A stretch of 64,000 nucleotides of DNA from JBHENC01 sp051000345 (GCA_051000345.1 JBPCOJ010000100.1:1-64000); one strand, 5' to 3'. Positions 9,344 to 18,049 are shown, counted from the stretch's first letter. A program made the numbers and translations. The notes: generated by a model from the sequence alone, not told the origin.

Positions 9344-9902
9344 AGCACTAATTGATTCACGTACAACCTCATGGCTCGATCATTTTGCGCCTCGATACGA
9401 TGTCGCCGCGCGGCATCAAACGAAAGTATATGCTCCTGCGAAGAACGTGTATGCGGCAATTCGCAAGTTGGATTTAAGCCGCTCCGCGATTGTTCGCACG
9501 CTGTTTCGACTGCGCGGAATGCCTCTCGAATGTCTGACGTTGGACGGACTGCTCAAGACGGGATTTGTGCTGCTGGCGGAAGTGCCGGACAGGGAATTAG
9601 TGCTCGGCCTTGCGGGACGTTTCTGGTCTCTCTCCGGCGAGCTTCAAAATGTTTCTGCGGACAGCTTTCGTTCGTTCGATGAGGCAGGCTACGCTAAAGC
9701 TGTGTGGAACTTTTCGCTCGAACCGCTCGGAGAAAATGTCACGCGATTAACGACTGAAACGAGGGTGACCTGTCTGGATTCGGCGAGCCGTCGAAGCTTC
9801 AAATTTTACTGGTCTTTCGTCAAACCGTTCAGCGGCGTTGTGCGCAAGGAAACATTGCGACTCATCAAACAAGCGGCAGAGCAAACATTAAATCATTCCT
9901 AA
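9324..9902 (+). CDS. Protein of unknown function, overlaps PQQ-propeller gene
   Basis: A soluble protein of 192 residues without signal peptide or membrane segment. No family is recognised with certainty; the alternation of charged and hydrophobic positions and the long N-terminal helix followed by beta-rich sequence are compatible with a START/SRPBCC-like or DUF2867-like fold, which is a guess. The ATG at 9324 lies inside the end of the preceding gene (stop at 9341-9343), in another frame, which suggests translational coupling. A TTG three codons upstream is possible. Placed in one operon with the TlpA-like and propeller genes. Confidence 0.65.
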   Translation: MNLKEIEALIDSRTTSWLDHFAPRYDVAARHQTKVYAPAKNVYAAIRKLDLSRSAIVRTLFRLRGMPLECLTLDGLLKTGFVLLAEVPDRELVLGLAGRFWSLSGELQNVSADSFRSFDEAGYAKAVWNFSLEPLGENVTRLTTETRVTCLDSASRRSFKFYWSFVKPFSGVVRKETLRLIKQAAEQTLNHS

Positions 9903-9938
9903 AGCACACTGAAAATCTAAACATCGAGGCTGAAAAAC

Positions 9939-11828
9939 ATGTACTACAGATTCGCTTTTCTTTCATCGCTGCTGTTGCTGCTTTTTATGTCCGGCGCGAT
10001 GAGAGCACTGGCTCAAGATACGTCCGGCATCAAGTTGAACGTGGACGCGACGGATGCGCCGCGCAACATGCTTCACGCAAAATTGATTATTCCCGTCAAG
10101 CCGGGAGCGCTCACTTTGTTTTACCCGAAATGGATTCCCGGCGAACATACTCCGACAGGCACGATCAATGACATGGTCGGATTGCACTTGAGCGCGGGAG
10201 GCCGTGCTATTCCCTGGCGGCGCGACGATGTCGAGATGTTCGCTTTTCACTGCGATATTCCGCCCGGCGTGAATGAGATCGAAGCCGCCTTCGATGACGT
10301 TTCGCAGCCCGGCACGACGATGACCGCGCGCCTCGCACGCATTAAATGGAACCGCCTGATTCTTTATCCGCAAGGCTCTATGAGCGATGCCGTCCGCGTC
10401 ACAGCCGCATTGAAGCTGCCTGCCGGATGGAAGTATGCGACGGCGCTGCCCTTGGCGCGCGAGACGGGAAATGATGTCGAATTCAAGGAAGTTTCCCTGA
10501 CCGGATTAGTTGATTCTCCGGCGATCATCGGAGCCAACTTCCGACGGATTCAACTTCCTTCCGCCAATGCTGTGCCGCATGAAATGGACATCGTCGCAGA
10601 CACTCCGTCAGCGCTCGAAGCAAAGCCGCAAACGCTGACAGGCTTTCAGCATCTCATCACCGAAGCAAACGAATTGTTCGGCGCGAGACACTACGGCAGC
10701 TATCGCTTTCTCATCACCTTGAGCGACTACGGCGGCAGCGAAGGCTTGGAGCATCACGAATCGAGCGAAGACGGAGTCGGCGAACATGCCTTGAGCGATG
10801 CGGGCGAATTGATTGATCTCGGCGATTTGCTCGGGCATGAATACACTCATTCTTGGAACGGCAAATACCGCCGCCCCGCAGGTCTCGCCACACCGGATTT
10901 CGAGCAGCCGATGAAGGGGAATTTGCTCTGGGTCTATGAAGGATTGACGGAGTATCTGGGCAAGGTTTTGCCGACGCGCAGCGGGCTGTGGACGCCGGAA
11001 AACTTCCGCGAATCAGTTGCCGTCGTCGCCGCCGAAATGGAGAATCAAGCGGGTCGCAAATGGCGGCCTCTGGAAGACACCGCCACCGCCGTGCAATTGA
11101 CTTATGCTTCTCCGAGGGCTTGGAGAAACAGCCGTCGCGGAGTGGATTATTATTACGAAGGATTGCTGCTCTGGATGGATGCCGATGTGCTTATCCGTCG
11201 GCAAAGCAAAGGCAAGCGCTCGCTCGATGATTTCTGCCGCAGATTTCACGGCGGTCAAAACACCTTGCCTGCTGTCAAGCCTTACACTTTCGACGAAGTC
11301 GCGGCGACGCTGGGCGAAGTCGCTCCGTATGATTGGAGCAAGTTCTTAACAGAGCGTGTCAACATGATCGCCTTGAAACCCCCGCTCGACGGAATCACGA
11401 ACGGCGGCTGGCGGCTCGTCTACAACGACACGGCGAACAATCAAACGAAGATCAACGAGCAGTTGAGAAAATACACGGACTTGTCCTACTCGCTCGGCTT
11501 GCTCATAAAAGAAGACGGCAGTATCTCGGATGTCAACCCGGACATGGCGGCGGCCAGAGCGGGCATCGCGCCGGGCATGAAATTGATCGCCGTCAACAAT
11601 CGAAAATATTCTTCGGACGCCTTGCACGAAGCAATCGCTGCCGGAAAAACTAATCCCAAGCCGCTCGAACTTTTAGTGGAGAACAGCAGCTTTCATCAAA
11701 CATACAATGTGGATTACCACAACGGCGAGCGCTACCCGCATCTGGAGCGCGACGCGACGAAGCCCGATGTGCTCTCGGAAGTAACGAAGCCGCGCGGCAA
11801 GTATTCAACTGCCCAAACAGGCAAATAA
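9939..11828 (+). CDS. M61-family metallopeptidase with PDZ domain
   Basis: A 629-residue secreted peptidase of the glycyl-aminopeptidase (M61) family. The signal peptide covers about residues 1-25 (ending ALAQ). The N-terminal beta domain contains the WIPGEHTP motif seen in this family. The zinc site is HEYTH at residues 300-304, with the third ligand expected in WVYEGLTEYLG (Glu 334). A PDZ-like segment (about 500-600) contains GLLIKEDGSISDV and AGIAPGMKLIAVNN. Length and domain order match the family. The ATG is 37 bases behind the previous stop; weak ribosome site. Confidence 0.92.
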   Translation: MYYRFAFLSSLLLLLFMSGAMRALAQDTSGIKLNVDATDAPRNMLHAKLIIPVKPGALTLFYPKWIPGEHTPTGTINDMVGLHLSAGGRAIPWRRDDVEMFAFHCDIPPGVNEIEAAFDDVSQPGTTMTARLARIKWNRLILYPQGSMSDAVRVTAALKLPAGWKYATALPLARETGNDVEFKEVSLTGLVDSPAIIGANFRRIQLPSANAVPHEMDIVADTPSALEAKPQTLTGFQHLITEANELFGARHYGSYRFLITLSDYGGSEGLEHHESSEDGVGEHALSDAGELIDLGDLLGHEYTHSWNGKYRRPAGLATPDFEQPMKGNLLWVYEGLTEYLGKVLPTRSGLWTPENFRESVAVVAAEMENQAGRKWRPLEDTATAVQLTYASPRAWRNSRRGVDYYYEGLLLWMDADVLIRRQSKGKRSLDDFCRRFHGGQNTLPAVKPYTFDEVAATLGEVAPYDWSKFLTERVNMIALKPPLDGITNGGWRLVYNDTANNQTKINEQLRKYTDLSYSLGLLIKEDGSISDVNPDMAAARAGIAPGMKLIAVNNRKYSSDALHEAIAAGKTNPKPLELLVENSSFHQTYNVDYHNGERYPHLERDATKPDVLSEVTKPRGKYSTAQTGK

Positions 11829-11907
11829 CGGCGAAGGCTCGCGTCGTAACTGTTGGCAAGCGGGCGCACGGAAGGGAAGCGCGTTCTTATCAGTCAGATT
11901 TGGAATC

Positions 11908-12435
11908 TCAATCAGACTTGGAATCCTTGCCTCGCGCGAGGCGTTTCTGGACGAGCAAAACTTCGGCGACTGATCCCAATAATTTTTGAACGATACTCTT
12001 CGGCGCGCCTTGCGCTGCGTCCGAAGCGTGCATTCCGAGCTTTACGTGGACGACCTTGATAACCGCGAGCACTGTTTGATCCACCTCCTTTGTCGAATAC
12101 CAAGGATTGATCGCCACATGAACGCGCTTGTTTTCATCGCACCACGCTTCGATGTTTTCCATATCGACGGCGCGCGCCATTATTTCCGCGTCGGCTTCAA
12201 GGGGAAGTCCGAGTATGACGCTGGCGCGCTCGCCGATGTCGAGCGTTGCGCCGACGCCGACGGTTTCGCGCAATCCGGCATCCACGTCCGCGCTAATGGC
12301 AGCGAGCGCTGCGCGCGTCGCGTCCATCAATTGCTTCTGCGCCTGCGGTACTTTCGAGTTTTCGGGAACGGGATCGTTCGTTCCGTTCGCGATCACGAAA
12401 GGCACTTGCCACGCCGTTAATTTCGACCCCCGCAC
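11908..12435 (-). CDS. Unrecognised 175-aa protein, copy 1 of a duplicated module
   Basis: I do not recognise a family. The product is mixed alpha/beta with no signal peptide, membrane segment or Cys-rich site (one Cys), and ends in a Lys/Asp/Ser tail. The annotated start is a GTG without a convincing Shine-Dalgarno. Upstream, in the same frame and after a TGA, the sequence ELAFDGGPPV is open, and an ATG with AGAAGGG lies eleven codons before that TGA, so the real N-terminus is in doubt (see the leader entry). The second copy at 41925-42452 differs by five or six residues. It lies downstream of cbiO in the same direction but has its own -10 element. Confidence 0.6.
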   Translation of the reverse strand: MRGSKLTAWQVPFVIANGTNDPVPENSKVPQAQKQLMDATRAALAAISADVDAGLRETVGVGATLDIGERASVILGLPLEADAEIMARAVDMENIEAWCDENKRVHVAINPWYSTKEVDQTVLAVIKVVHVKLGMHASDAAQGAPKSIVQKLLGSVAEVLLVQKRLARGKDSKSD

Positions 12436-12462
12436 GGGAGGCCCGCCGTCAAAGGCGAGTTC

Positions 12463-12498
12463 TCAAAAGCCTTCCCAGCGTCCACGCCAACGACTCAT
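12463..12498 (-). other. Short leader frame MSRWRGRWEGF ending in TGA, in frame with downstream gene (copy 1)
   Basis: ATG at 12496-12498 has an AGAAGGG about eight bases upstream. It opens eleven codons and then TGA at 12463-12465. The same frame then runs without stop through the GTG at 12433-12435 into the 175-aa protein. Copy 2 (42480-42515) preserves the frame, the TGA and the length, with one Ser/Asn change and one silent change. A hairpin with a five-base stem (CTCCC/GGGGG) and GUGC loop starts about 22 bases after the TGA, and the GTG start is inside its loop. Leader peptide, coupling or recoding are all open. Confidence 0.45.
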
Positions 12499-12551
12499 TG
12501 CCGAACCCTTCTTTCTTCGATTGCCAGTCTTTCGTGCCTGATGATTTTCAG

Positions 12552-12557
12552 ATTATA
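12552..12557 (-). promoter_or_regulatory. -10 element of duplicated module, copy 1
   Basis: A perfect TATAAT on the minus strand, about 54 bases upstream of the leader ATG. No good -35 hexamer was found at 16-18 bases. The surrounding 190 bases are the best conserved part of the duplicated module, with only two differences between the copies. Confidence 0.5.
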
Positions 12558-12612
12558 ACATGGCGGCTTTCATGCGCTTGCGACGGCTAACACTCACGCT
12601 GCAAGACGAAAA

Positions 12613-13452
12613 TTAGTGCTTGTGTTCGTGATGCGTGTGCGTGTGCGAGTGTGTGACGCCGTCTGCGTGCGTGTGGCGATGCGCGTGAATCAGATTCGTG
12701 CGCCTGAGCAAATCCTCATCGCGCAGAATGTCGCGCGGGCTGCCTTGTGCCGCAATGCGCCCGTGCTGAAAAATGTAACAGTAGTCGGCGATGTCTTCGA
12801 CAATGCCTAGATCGTGCGTCGTCGTCACGACGGTCTTCGCGCCGTCGCTCCAGCCTGCCAGAAAATCTATTACCTGACTCTGGCTTTTCGGGTCGAGCGC
12901 GACAGTCGGCTCGTCGAGTAGCAGCACTTCCGGGTCAATAATTAGCACGGAAGCGAGCGCGACGCGCTTTTTTTCGCCGCCCGACAAGCGATGCGGCGAG
13001 CGGTCTTTCAAGTGCGCGATGTCCATCCGTTCGAGCGTCTCTTTCACGCGGCGTAGAATCTCATCTTTCGGCCAGCGAAGTTGCAGCGGCCCGAAAGCCA
13101 CTTCGTCAAACACCGTCGGGCTGAACAATTGCACGTCCGGGTTCTGGAATACTAACGCCACTCTGCGCCGCAATTGAAAAGCGAATTCTTCATCTTGAAG
13201 GCGCGCTTCGGTCAACGCTTCGCCGAAGACGGAAACCGCGCCGCTGTCCGCAAAGTAAAGCCCGTCGAGAAGCCTGAGCAGCGTCGATTTGCCGGAGCCG
13301 TTCGCGCCCAAGATAACCACGCGCTGGCCTCTTTTAATCTGTAGCGTCATGCCGTCGAGCGCCAAGACATCGTTATAGCGGTACACCGCGTTTTGAACAT
13401 CGAATACCGTATCAGTCACAATTGAAATTGCTTTCCTTATATTGCTTTCCAT
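12613..13452 (-). CDS. cbiO: Energy-coupling ABC transporter ATPase CbiO/NikO
   Basis: The 279-residue ATPase of a nickel/cobalt ECF-type importer. Walker A is GANGSGKST (about residues 49-57), Q-loop VFQNPD, signature LSGGEKKR, Walker B VLLLDEPT, and the switch His lies in TTTHD. The C-terminus (about 250-279) carries a His/Thr-rich tail with more than ten histidines, likely a metal-binding extension. It is the last gene of the receptor-CbiM-CbiQ-CbiO unit; the gap to cbiQ is about 40 bases. Start chosen at the first ATG; a second in-frame region begins at the conserved FDVQNAVYRY. Confidence 0.95.
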   Translation of the reverse strand: MESNIRKAISIVTDTVFDVQNAVYRYNDVLALDGMTLQIKRGQRVVILGANGSGKSTLLRLLDGLYFADSGAVSVFGEALTEARLQDEEFAFQLRRRVALVFQNPDVQLFSPTVFDEVAFGPLQLRWPKDEILRRVKETLERMDIAHLKDRSPHRLSGGEKKRVALASVLIIDPEVLLLDEPTVALDPKSQSQVIDFLAGWSDGAKTVVTTTHDLGIVEDIADYCYIFQHGRIAAQGSPRDILRDEDLLRRTNLIHAHRHTHADGVTHSHTHTHHEHKH

Positions 13453-13491
13453 GTAAAGACGGCTTACATCTTAACGCGCCGACGCCTTTGT

Positions 13492-14370
13492 TTACCTTCC
13501 GAACCAGAAGGCGAACACGGCGATTAAGATAAAGAGTACAAGCGCCAACCAATCACGCGGCAGCATTTGAAATTCGTCGAGTGTATAGACTTCGCCGCGA
13601 AAGCCGCGCGACTGCATCGCCAGATAAACTTCATTGCTCAACTGAAACGTTTTGCCCATCAGCACACCAACGCTTGCGGCGGCGATGCGGCGGCGTTCTG
13701 CTCCCAACATTACGCCGATTGTCCGGCTTCGTCTGGATTCAAACATACTTCGCGCCGTCGCCAGCATCAAAAAAATATAACGATACGTCATACCCAAGAT
13801 CACGACGAACACCACCGGCACGCGTAATACGCGCAATGCCTTGAGCACATGCGTCCAGCGCGTTGTGAGAATCAAAAGCACTGAAAGAGTTGCCGACGTT
13901 TCAACACGCGTGATTAAAAACAGGGCGCTGCGGATACCCTGCTCTGTGATAGGCCAATCGAGTAGCGGGACTCTCAACAGGATACGTCCCGGCGCGATGA
14001 AGATCGCGGGCAGCGCAATTGTTCCCGTAAAAAGCAGCGCGCCGAACCACACGCGTGTCACGAGTGTGCGCACAGGCACGCGGGACAAAAACGCGAGCAC
14101 GAGCGCAACGGCGAAGATTGCGAGAATAATTGTGATGCGATGCGCGAGCGCGGCAGCAACCGTCAAATTCAAAAGACCGACGACCTTAACGCGCGGATCG
14201 AGGCGTTGAAGCAGCCCGTTCGTTTTCGCCAATTCTTCGGCATCGAGCGCGCTCTCCATTTTACCCGCAAAGCTTGCGAGCGTGCGTTCAATGAAATTAC
14301 TGCGCCGTTTTCGCACGCGCGTTTTGAGCATTAAAGGTTCGGATGCCAATGTTTCTTTGGAACTCGCCAT
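13492..14370 (-). CDS. cbiQ: Energy-coupling factor transmembrane protein CbiQ/NikQ
   Basis: A 292-residue membrane component that couples the ATPase to the substrate-binding CbiM. After a basic cytoplasmic N-terminus there are hydrophobic segments at about residues 65-100, 105-130, 140-165 and 175-215, and a final one at about 270-290. The coupling region ARSMFESRRSRTIG resembles the A-x-R motifs of EcfT/CbiQ that contact the ATPases. The gene starts five bases after the stop of cbiM and is followed by cbiO, in the usual M-Q-O order. Confidence 0.9.
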   Translation of the reverse strand: MASSKETLASEPLMLKTRVRKRRSNFIERTLASFAGKMESALDAEELAKTNGLLQRLDPRVKVVGLLNLTVAAALAHRITIILAIFAVALVLAFLSRVPVRTLVTRVWFGALLFTGTIALPAIFIAPGRILLRVPLLDWPITEQGIRSALFLITRVETSATLSVLLILTTRWTHVLKALRVLRVPVVFVVILGMTYRYIFLMLATARSMFESRRSRTIGVMLGAERRRIAAASVGVLMGKTFQLSNEVYLAMQSRGFRGEVYTLDEFQMLPRDWLALVLFILIAVFAFWFGR

Positions 14371-14374
14371 CGCT

Positions 14375-15508
14375 TTAATTCGTCACGCCTGTTGGCGAAT
14401 TTGCTGTATCGGATGAATGTATAAGGGGCGAAGTTTTGCGTGTGAAACGGCTTATCAACAAAAACGTCAGGATAATCAGCCCGACTCCGAGCATCGCCGA
14501 CAGTATGTAACCGAACGCGGCGCTACGCATAAACGGCGGCGCATAACCCGCGAGCGGCGCAGTCCAGATTGATGAAAGGCGCAAGAGTCCCTGCGGCATT
14601 TGCGCGGGCGGCGTTTGATCGCCGGAAACCACAGCAATCTGTTTGCGTGATTCCCGATTACCGAAATCTTCCGCCTTCCATTCGCCCCACGCCGTACCCG
14701 CCGCTAGCAATCCGAGCGGCGTCAGAATCATCAACGCGGCAATACCAATCCACAACGAACGCATCGCGCTCGATTTATTTCGGTAGGCCGCAGTAACACT
14801 TTGCGTGCTTCGCTCGATGTCAATCGCGCGCGGAGCAGTCGGTTTCAAAAGCGACACGTCCGCGCGTTGCAGATAAGCGACGACGCCGCCCGACACGATC
14901 AGTTCGGCTAATCCGGCAAACGTCAAATGGCCGATCATCATCGCCGGGATCGCGATGCGAAGCGGATACGGCGCATAAAGCGGCGCGCCCGTCGCATCTA
15001 CAAACAGCAAAGGTTGAATGCCGAATTCGATTGCCGCGCAAAATGCCGCAGCATTGATCGCCGCGTATCCTGCGAGCGAGGCCGCGACGACGCGCCGCAC
15101 GGAAGTCAACGCCGCTCTGCCCGCGACGATGCGATAAACCGCATAAGCGACAAGTGACCCGATGATTGCCATGTTAAAGGAATTAGCGCCGAAGGCTGTG
15201 ATGCCGCCGTCGCCGAAGAAAATCGCCTGAATCAACAGGGCGACCGAGACGGCCAGCATCGCCGCCCATGGCCCCATCACGACAGTTGCGATGCCGATGC
15301 CGATGGCGTGTCCGGTCGTTCCGCCCGGCAGCGGCAAATTGAACATCATCACGACAAACGAGAATGCTGCGAAGACAGAGAGCAGCGGCACAAGCCGCGT
15401 ATTCAATTGTCGCTTGACGCGCTGCAAGGCGACGTACCAGAACGGCGCGGCTGATATGTAAAGCGCCGCGCACGTCGAAGGGCTAAGATAACCGTCGGGA
15501 ATGTGCAT
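14375..15508 (-). CDS. cbiM: Nickel/cobalt importer substrate subunit, CbiM fused to CbiN-like domain
   Basis: The 377-residue protein begins with MHIPDGYLSP, whose second-residue His is a metal ligand in CbiM/NikM. Seven or so hydrophobic segments follow (up to about residue 215). After a charged linker the last 130 residues contain two more membrane segments around a PDGLE-like extracytoplasmic region (AWGEWKAEDFGN), which corresponds to CbiN/NikN. The fusion of M and N is a known variant. It is 24 bases after the receptor gene and 4 bases before cbiQ. With the NikR gene nearby, nickel is the more likely substrate; cobalt cannot be excluded. Confidence 0.93.
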   Translation of the reverse strand: MHIPDGYLSPSTCAALYISAAPFWYVALQRVKRQLNTRLVPLLSVFAAFSFVVMMFNLPLPGGTTGHAIGIGIATVVMGPWAAMLAVSVALLIQAIFFGDGGITAFGANSFNMAIIGSLVAYAVYRIVAGRAALTSVRRVVAASLAGYAAINAAAFCAAIEFGIQPLLFVDATGAPLYAPYPLRIAIPAMMIGHLTFAGLAELIVSGGVVAYLQRADVSLLKPTAPRAIDIERSTQSVTAAYRNKSSAMRSLWIGIAALMILTPLGLLAAGTAWGEWKAEDFGNRESRKQIAVVSGDQTPPAQMPQGLLRLSSIWTAPLAGYAPPFMRSAAFGYILSAMLGVGLIILTFLLISRFTRKTSPLIHSSDTANSPTGVTN

Positions 15509-15531
15509 CCAAATCTCCTGCGCCTATCTTC

Positions 15532-17979
15532 TCATTTATCCTTATTGAAGAGGTGAAACGTGACTCCGACAGTCGCACCGAAGGGGTAGCCCGGCGTGCC
15601 GTGAATTCTGGTGACCGCTTCGGCCTCGGGGCTGACACGCGACTCGAAATAGTTTTGTGTTTCGAGGTATCGCTTATTGAAAAGATTGTCAATCGAGAAG
15701 TTAGCATCAACCCATCGCCGTATGCGTTTATTCATGCTGAAGTCCACCACGTCGAGGCCGGAAGCGCGAATCGCAGCATCCGTGCCGTCAAGCCGATAGT
15801 TGCCGACATGACGATACTGCATCGAACCGTTGAAGCCGTGAAAGTTCGCCAGCGTAAATCCGGCGTTGCCCACTGTGTGCGGAGAGCTATCAACATACAC
15901 GCGCGGAGAAGTGCCGCGAAAGAAAGCATTCATCACCTGCGTCATGCCCGCCGTAAACGCGATGTGGCGCGTGAGTTGCGCGGAAGCCTTGAACTCGTAG
16001 CCGGAACTGCGGCTTGGCCCCGCGAAATCGAGCGTGCCGTCGTCGGGAATGTAGACCTGCTCGTTGGAGTGGTCGATCAGAAACAGATCGGTGCTGAAAG
16101 AGAATCGCTTGCGGTTGTAGGATGCGCCCGTCTGGTAGAAATCGGTGGTGGCAATCGGCGGCCCAATTCCTGAGCCGACGTTCTGGCCGGGAGTTCCGCG
16201 ATTCACGTCCGGCGTCGGCAATTCTCTGATCCCGTTGCGCACGATGCCGCGCGCATCCTGACTGTTGATGCCGCGCCCGTAGTTGAAATAGAAGGTCGTG
16301 GGGATGCGATCCGAAGGCGTGTAGGCGATGTTGACTTTCGGTTGCACGCGCCCAGACCCGCGCGTACCAGAACCCCCCGTGTTGATTTTATCGTCCACGT
16401 TGAAATGAAAGTAGTCGTAGCGCAAGCCCAAATCTATGTGCAAATGACCGTGCATAAAATCGGTTCCCTGCTGCACGTAACCGGCGGTGTTAGCCACGTT
16501 AACGTGAGCCAATGTGACGGTTTCAAATGGCACGCGCGCCTTCTGTCTATATAGCAAGACCCTTGCCTGACTAGCGAGTTCGTAGCCGCCCGCCATGAAT
16601 AGCGCTTGATGTCCGAACAGATGATAGGGGCGAAGATATTGAATGTTGCCGCCCTGCTGCAAGCGCGAATCGATTTGCTGAATGCCATCGCCGTTGATTG
16701 GATCATTTAGAAAGAGCGTGAAGTTGGAGAGTAGATCAAACAAAGAGCGCGTGAAAGAGCCGTCCGCCTTGAGGATGCTGCCGTTCTCCCATTCCTTGCG
16801 ATAATACGCGCCGAAAATCGCAGAGCGGATGCGCCCGCCCGTCGTCGGATCAATGAAGCCGAAGCGGTCTAGTTGCCCTGCGCTTACCAAGTCAAGCGGA
16901 ATCTGCCCTGAAGAATAAAAGTAGTTGCGTCCCAAGTTCATCTTGAAACCAATCGCTTCGTTCTCGCTCAAGTGCCAAGTGTAATTGCCCGTTAAGTTGT
17001 CTCGATTATAACGTCCCGGACTAATGAAGGGGCCGTCCAGATGTGACTTTTCATAAGCGATGAAGGAATCGGCGTTGCCAATCTTCGGGCTATAGGCGAG
17101 AAACATACGGCGATTGCCGAACGCTCCGGCCTGAAAGCGCATCGTGAGTTGATCCGGCAGGGATTCCTTCAAGCGTATGTGAACGACGCCGAGGCCGGAG
17201 AAATCTCCGTACTGCGCGCTGAACGGCCCGTTGAGGATGTCCACGCCCTGCACTAATTCAGGCGTGAGGCTTTTCAATTGGCCTAAGTAACCTTGCCCGT
17301 GTCCCTGCGATTGCCCGTTCTGCTGTACATCATCGACTAAGATTTTCAGGCCGCCATTGACGCCGCCGTGATCCAAGTTGTAACCGAAGCGGCGTATCTC
17401 AAGAGACTTTCCGCCGCCTTCGTGCTGCCCGACGTTGATGCCCGCGTTGAGCGTTTCGATAAGCTGGTCGTCCCTTTCAAAAAGATTGTTTTTGTAAATA
17501 ACATCATTGCGGCGGTCAATCGTCGGATCGAGCGAGGACGCGACGATGACGATTGATTCGTTGACCGGCGCGACGACAAACTCGATTTTGATTTGCAGAT
17601 TGTCGGATGATTCGTTCGCGCCGATTATTCTCGATTGCAGCGCGATGTTGTTGCCGAAGAAACGCACGGTCACGGTTTCCTTCGGAACGGCGAGGCTGAA
17701 ACTTCCGTTGGCATTGCTCTTCGTCGTTCGTTCCGCGCCTGAAGCAGTGCGCGCCGTGACGGTGACGTTCGGCACAAGCTCATCCTTCTCCGAAAGAATC
17801 ACGCCGGACAGCGTGCGCATATCGCCGCTTGCTTGCTGCTGCGACGGTTGGAGCGTATCCGAGACGGCGACTGATGAGAGATTCATCGGCGACTGCTGCT
17901 GCGCCCGTGTTCCTTGCGCGCTGTGGAGCACAAGCAGCGCGGCGGCCAAAACGAGAATTGATAATCGACGCATAACCAT
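15532..17979 (-). CDS. TonB-dependent receptor, probably for nickel
   Basis: An 815-residue outer-membrane receptor. Residues 1-27 are a signal peptide; about 55-130 form a carboxypeptidase-regulatory-like domain (LSGVILSEKDELVPNVTVTA ... SNANGSFSLAVP); the plug follows with LVDDVQQNGQSQGHGQGYLG and ILNGPFSAQYGDFSGLGVV; the rest is beta-barrel ending GVTFHLFNKDK. The plug has a Gly/Gln/His-rich run unlike ordinary vitamin receptors. Start at the ATG at 17979, with GGAAGGGA just upstream; a second ATG is two codons in. It leads the operon with cbiM-Q-O and has a candidate NikR site upstream at 18023-18049. No cobalamin riboswitch features were seen in the 145-base leader. Confidence 0.85.
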   Translation of the reverse strand: MVMRRLSILVLAAALLVLHSAQGTRAQQQSPMNLSSVAVSDTLQPSQQQASGDMRTLSGVILSEKDELVPNVTVTARTASGAERTTKSNANGSFSLAVPKETVTVRFFGNNIALQSRIIGANESSDNLQIKIEFVVAPVNESIVIVASSLDPTIDRRNDVIYKNNLFERDDQLIETLNAGINVGQHEGGGKSLEIRRFGYNLDHGGVNGGLKILVDDVQQNGQSQGHGQGYLGQLKSLTPELVQGVDILNGPFSAQYGDFSGLGVVHIRLKESLPDQLTMRFQAGAFGNRRMFLAYSPKIGNADSFIAYEKSHLDGPFISPGRYNRDNLTGNYTWHLSENEAIGFKMNLGRNYFYSSGQIPLDLVSAGQLDRFGFIDPTTGGRIRSAIFGAYYRKEWENGSILKADGSFTRSLFDLLSNFTLFLNDPINGDGIQQIDSRLQQGGNIQYLRPYHLFGHQALFMAGGYELASQARVLLYRQKARVPFETVTLAHVNVANTAGYVQQGTDFMHGHLHIDLGLRYDYFHFNVDDKINTGGSGTRGSGRVQPKVNIAYTPSDRIPTTFYFNYGRGINSQDARGIVRNGIRELPTPDVNRGTPGQNVGSGIGPPIATTDFYQTGASYNRKRFSFSTDLFLIDHSNEQVYIPDDGTLDFAGPSRSSGYEFKASAQLTRHIAFTAGMTQVMNAFFRGTSPRVYVDSSPHTVGNAGFTLANFHGFNGSMQYRHVGNYRLDGTDAAIRASGLDVVDFSMNKRIRRWVDANFSIDNLFNKRYLETQNYFESRVSPEAEAVTRIHGTPGYPFGATVGVTFHLFNKDK

Positions 17980-18022
17980 GATCCCTTCCGGCGAAACCGA
18001 TTGAGAGAATTGTTTGACAGCG

Positions 18023-18049
18023 GTAGCACTTAATACAAATTCGTAACAC
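18023..18049. promoter_or_regulatory. Candidate NikR operator upstream of TonB receptor
   Basis: Two heptamers GTAGCAC and GTAACAC are separated by 13 bases. The same arrangement (ATTACAC, 13 bases, GTAGCAC) occurs upstream of the NikR gene at 18707-18733, and the bases next to the second half-site (ATTC) are shared. NikR proteins bind as tetramers to two half-sites separated by 13-16 bases, so spacing fits. The site is 44-70 bases upstream of the receptor start, consistent with repression. Confidence 0.5.

Larger units (their letters stand above)
11912..12587. repeat. 676-bp duplicated module, copy 1
   Basis: The second copy is at 41929-42604. The two align without a gap at a constant offset of 30017 and differ at about two dozen positions, most of them silent or in the last third of the gene. 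The left edge begins at TCAGACTTGG and the right edge ends at CGACGGC, beyond the -10 element. No terminal inverted repeats or target duplications were seen, so this looks like a gene-plus-promoter duplication rather than a classical transposon. Confidence 0.9.

Noticed and set aside
12463..12465. TGA read as Trp through a different genetic code
   Set aside because: Other genes in the window end in TGA with normal family lengths (for example the M61-adjacent and GT genes), so TGA is a stop here in general.
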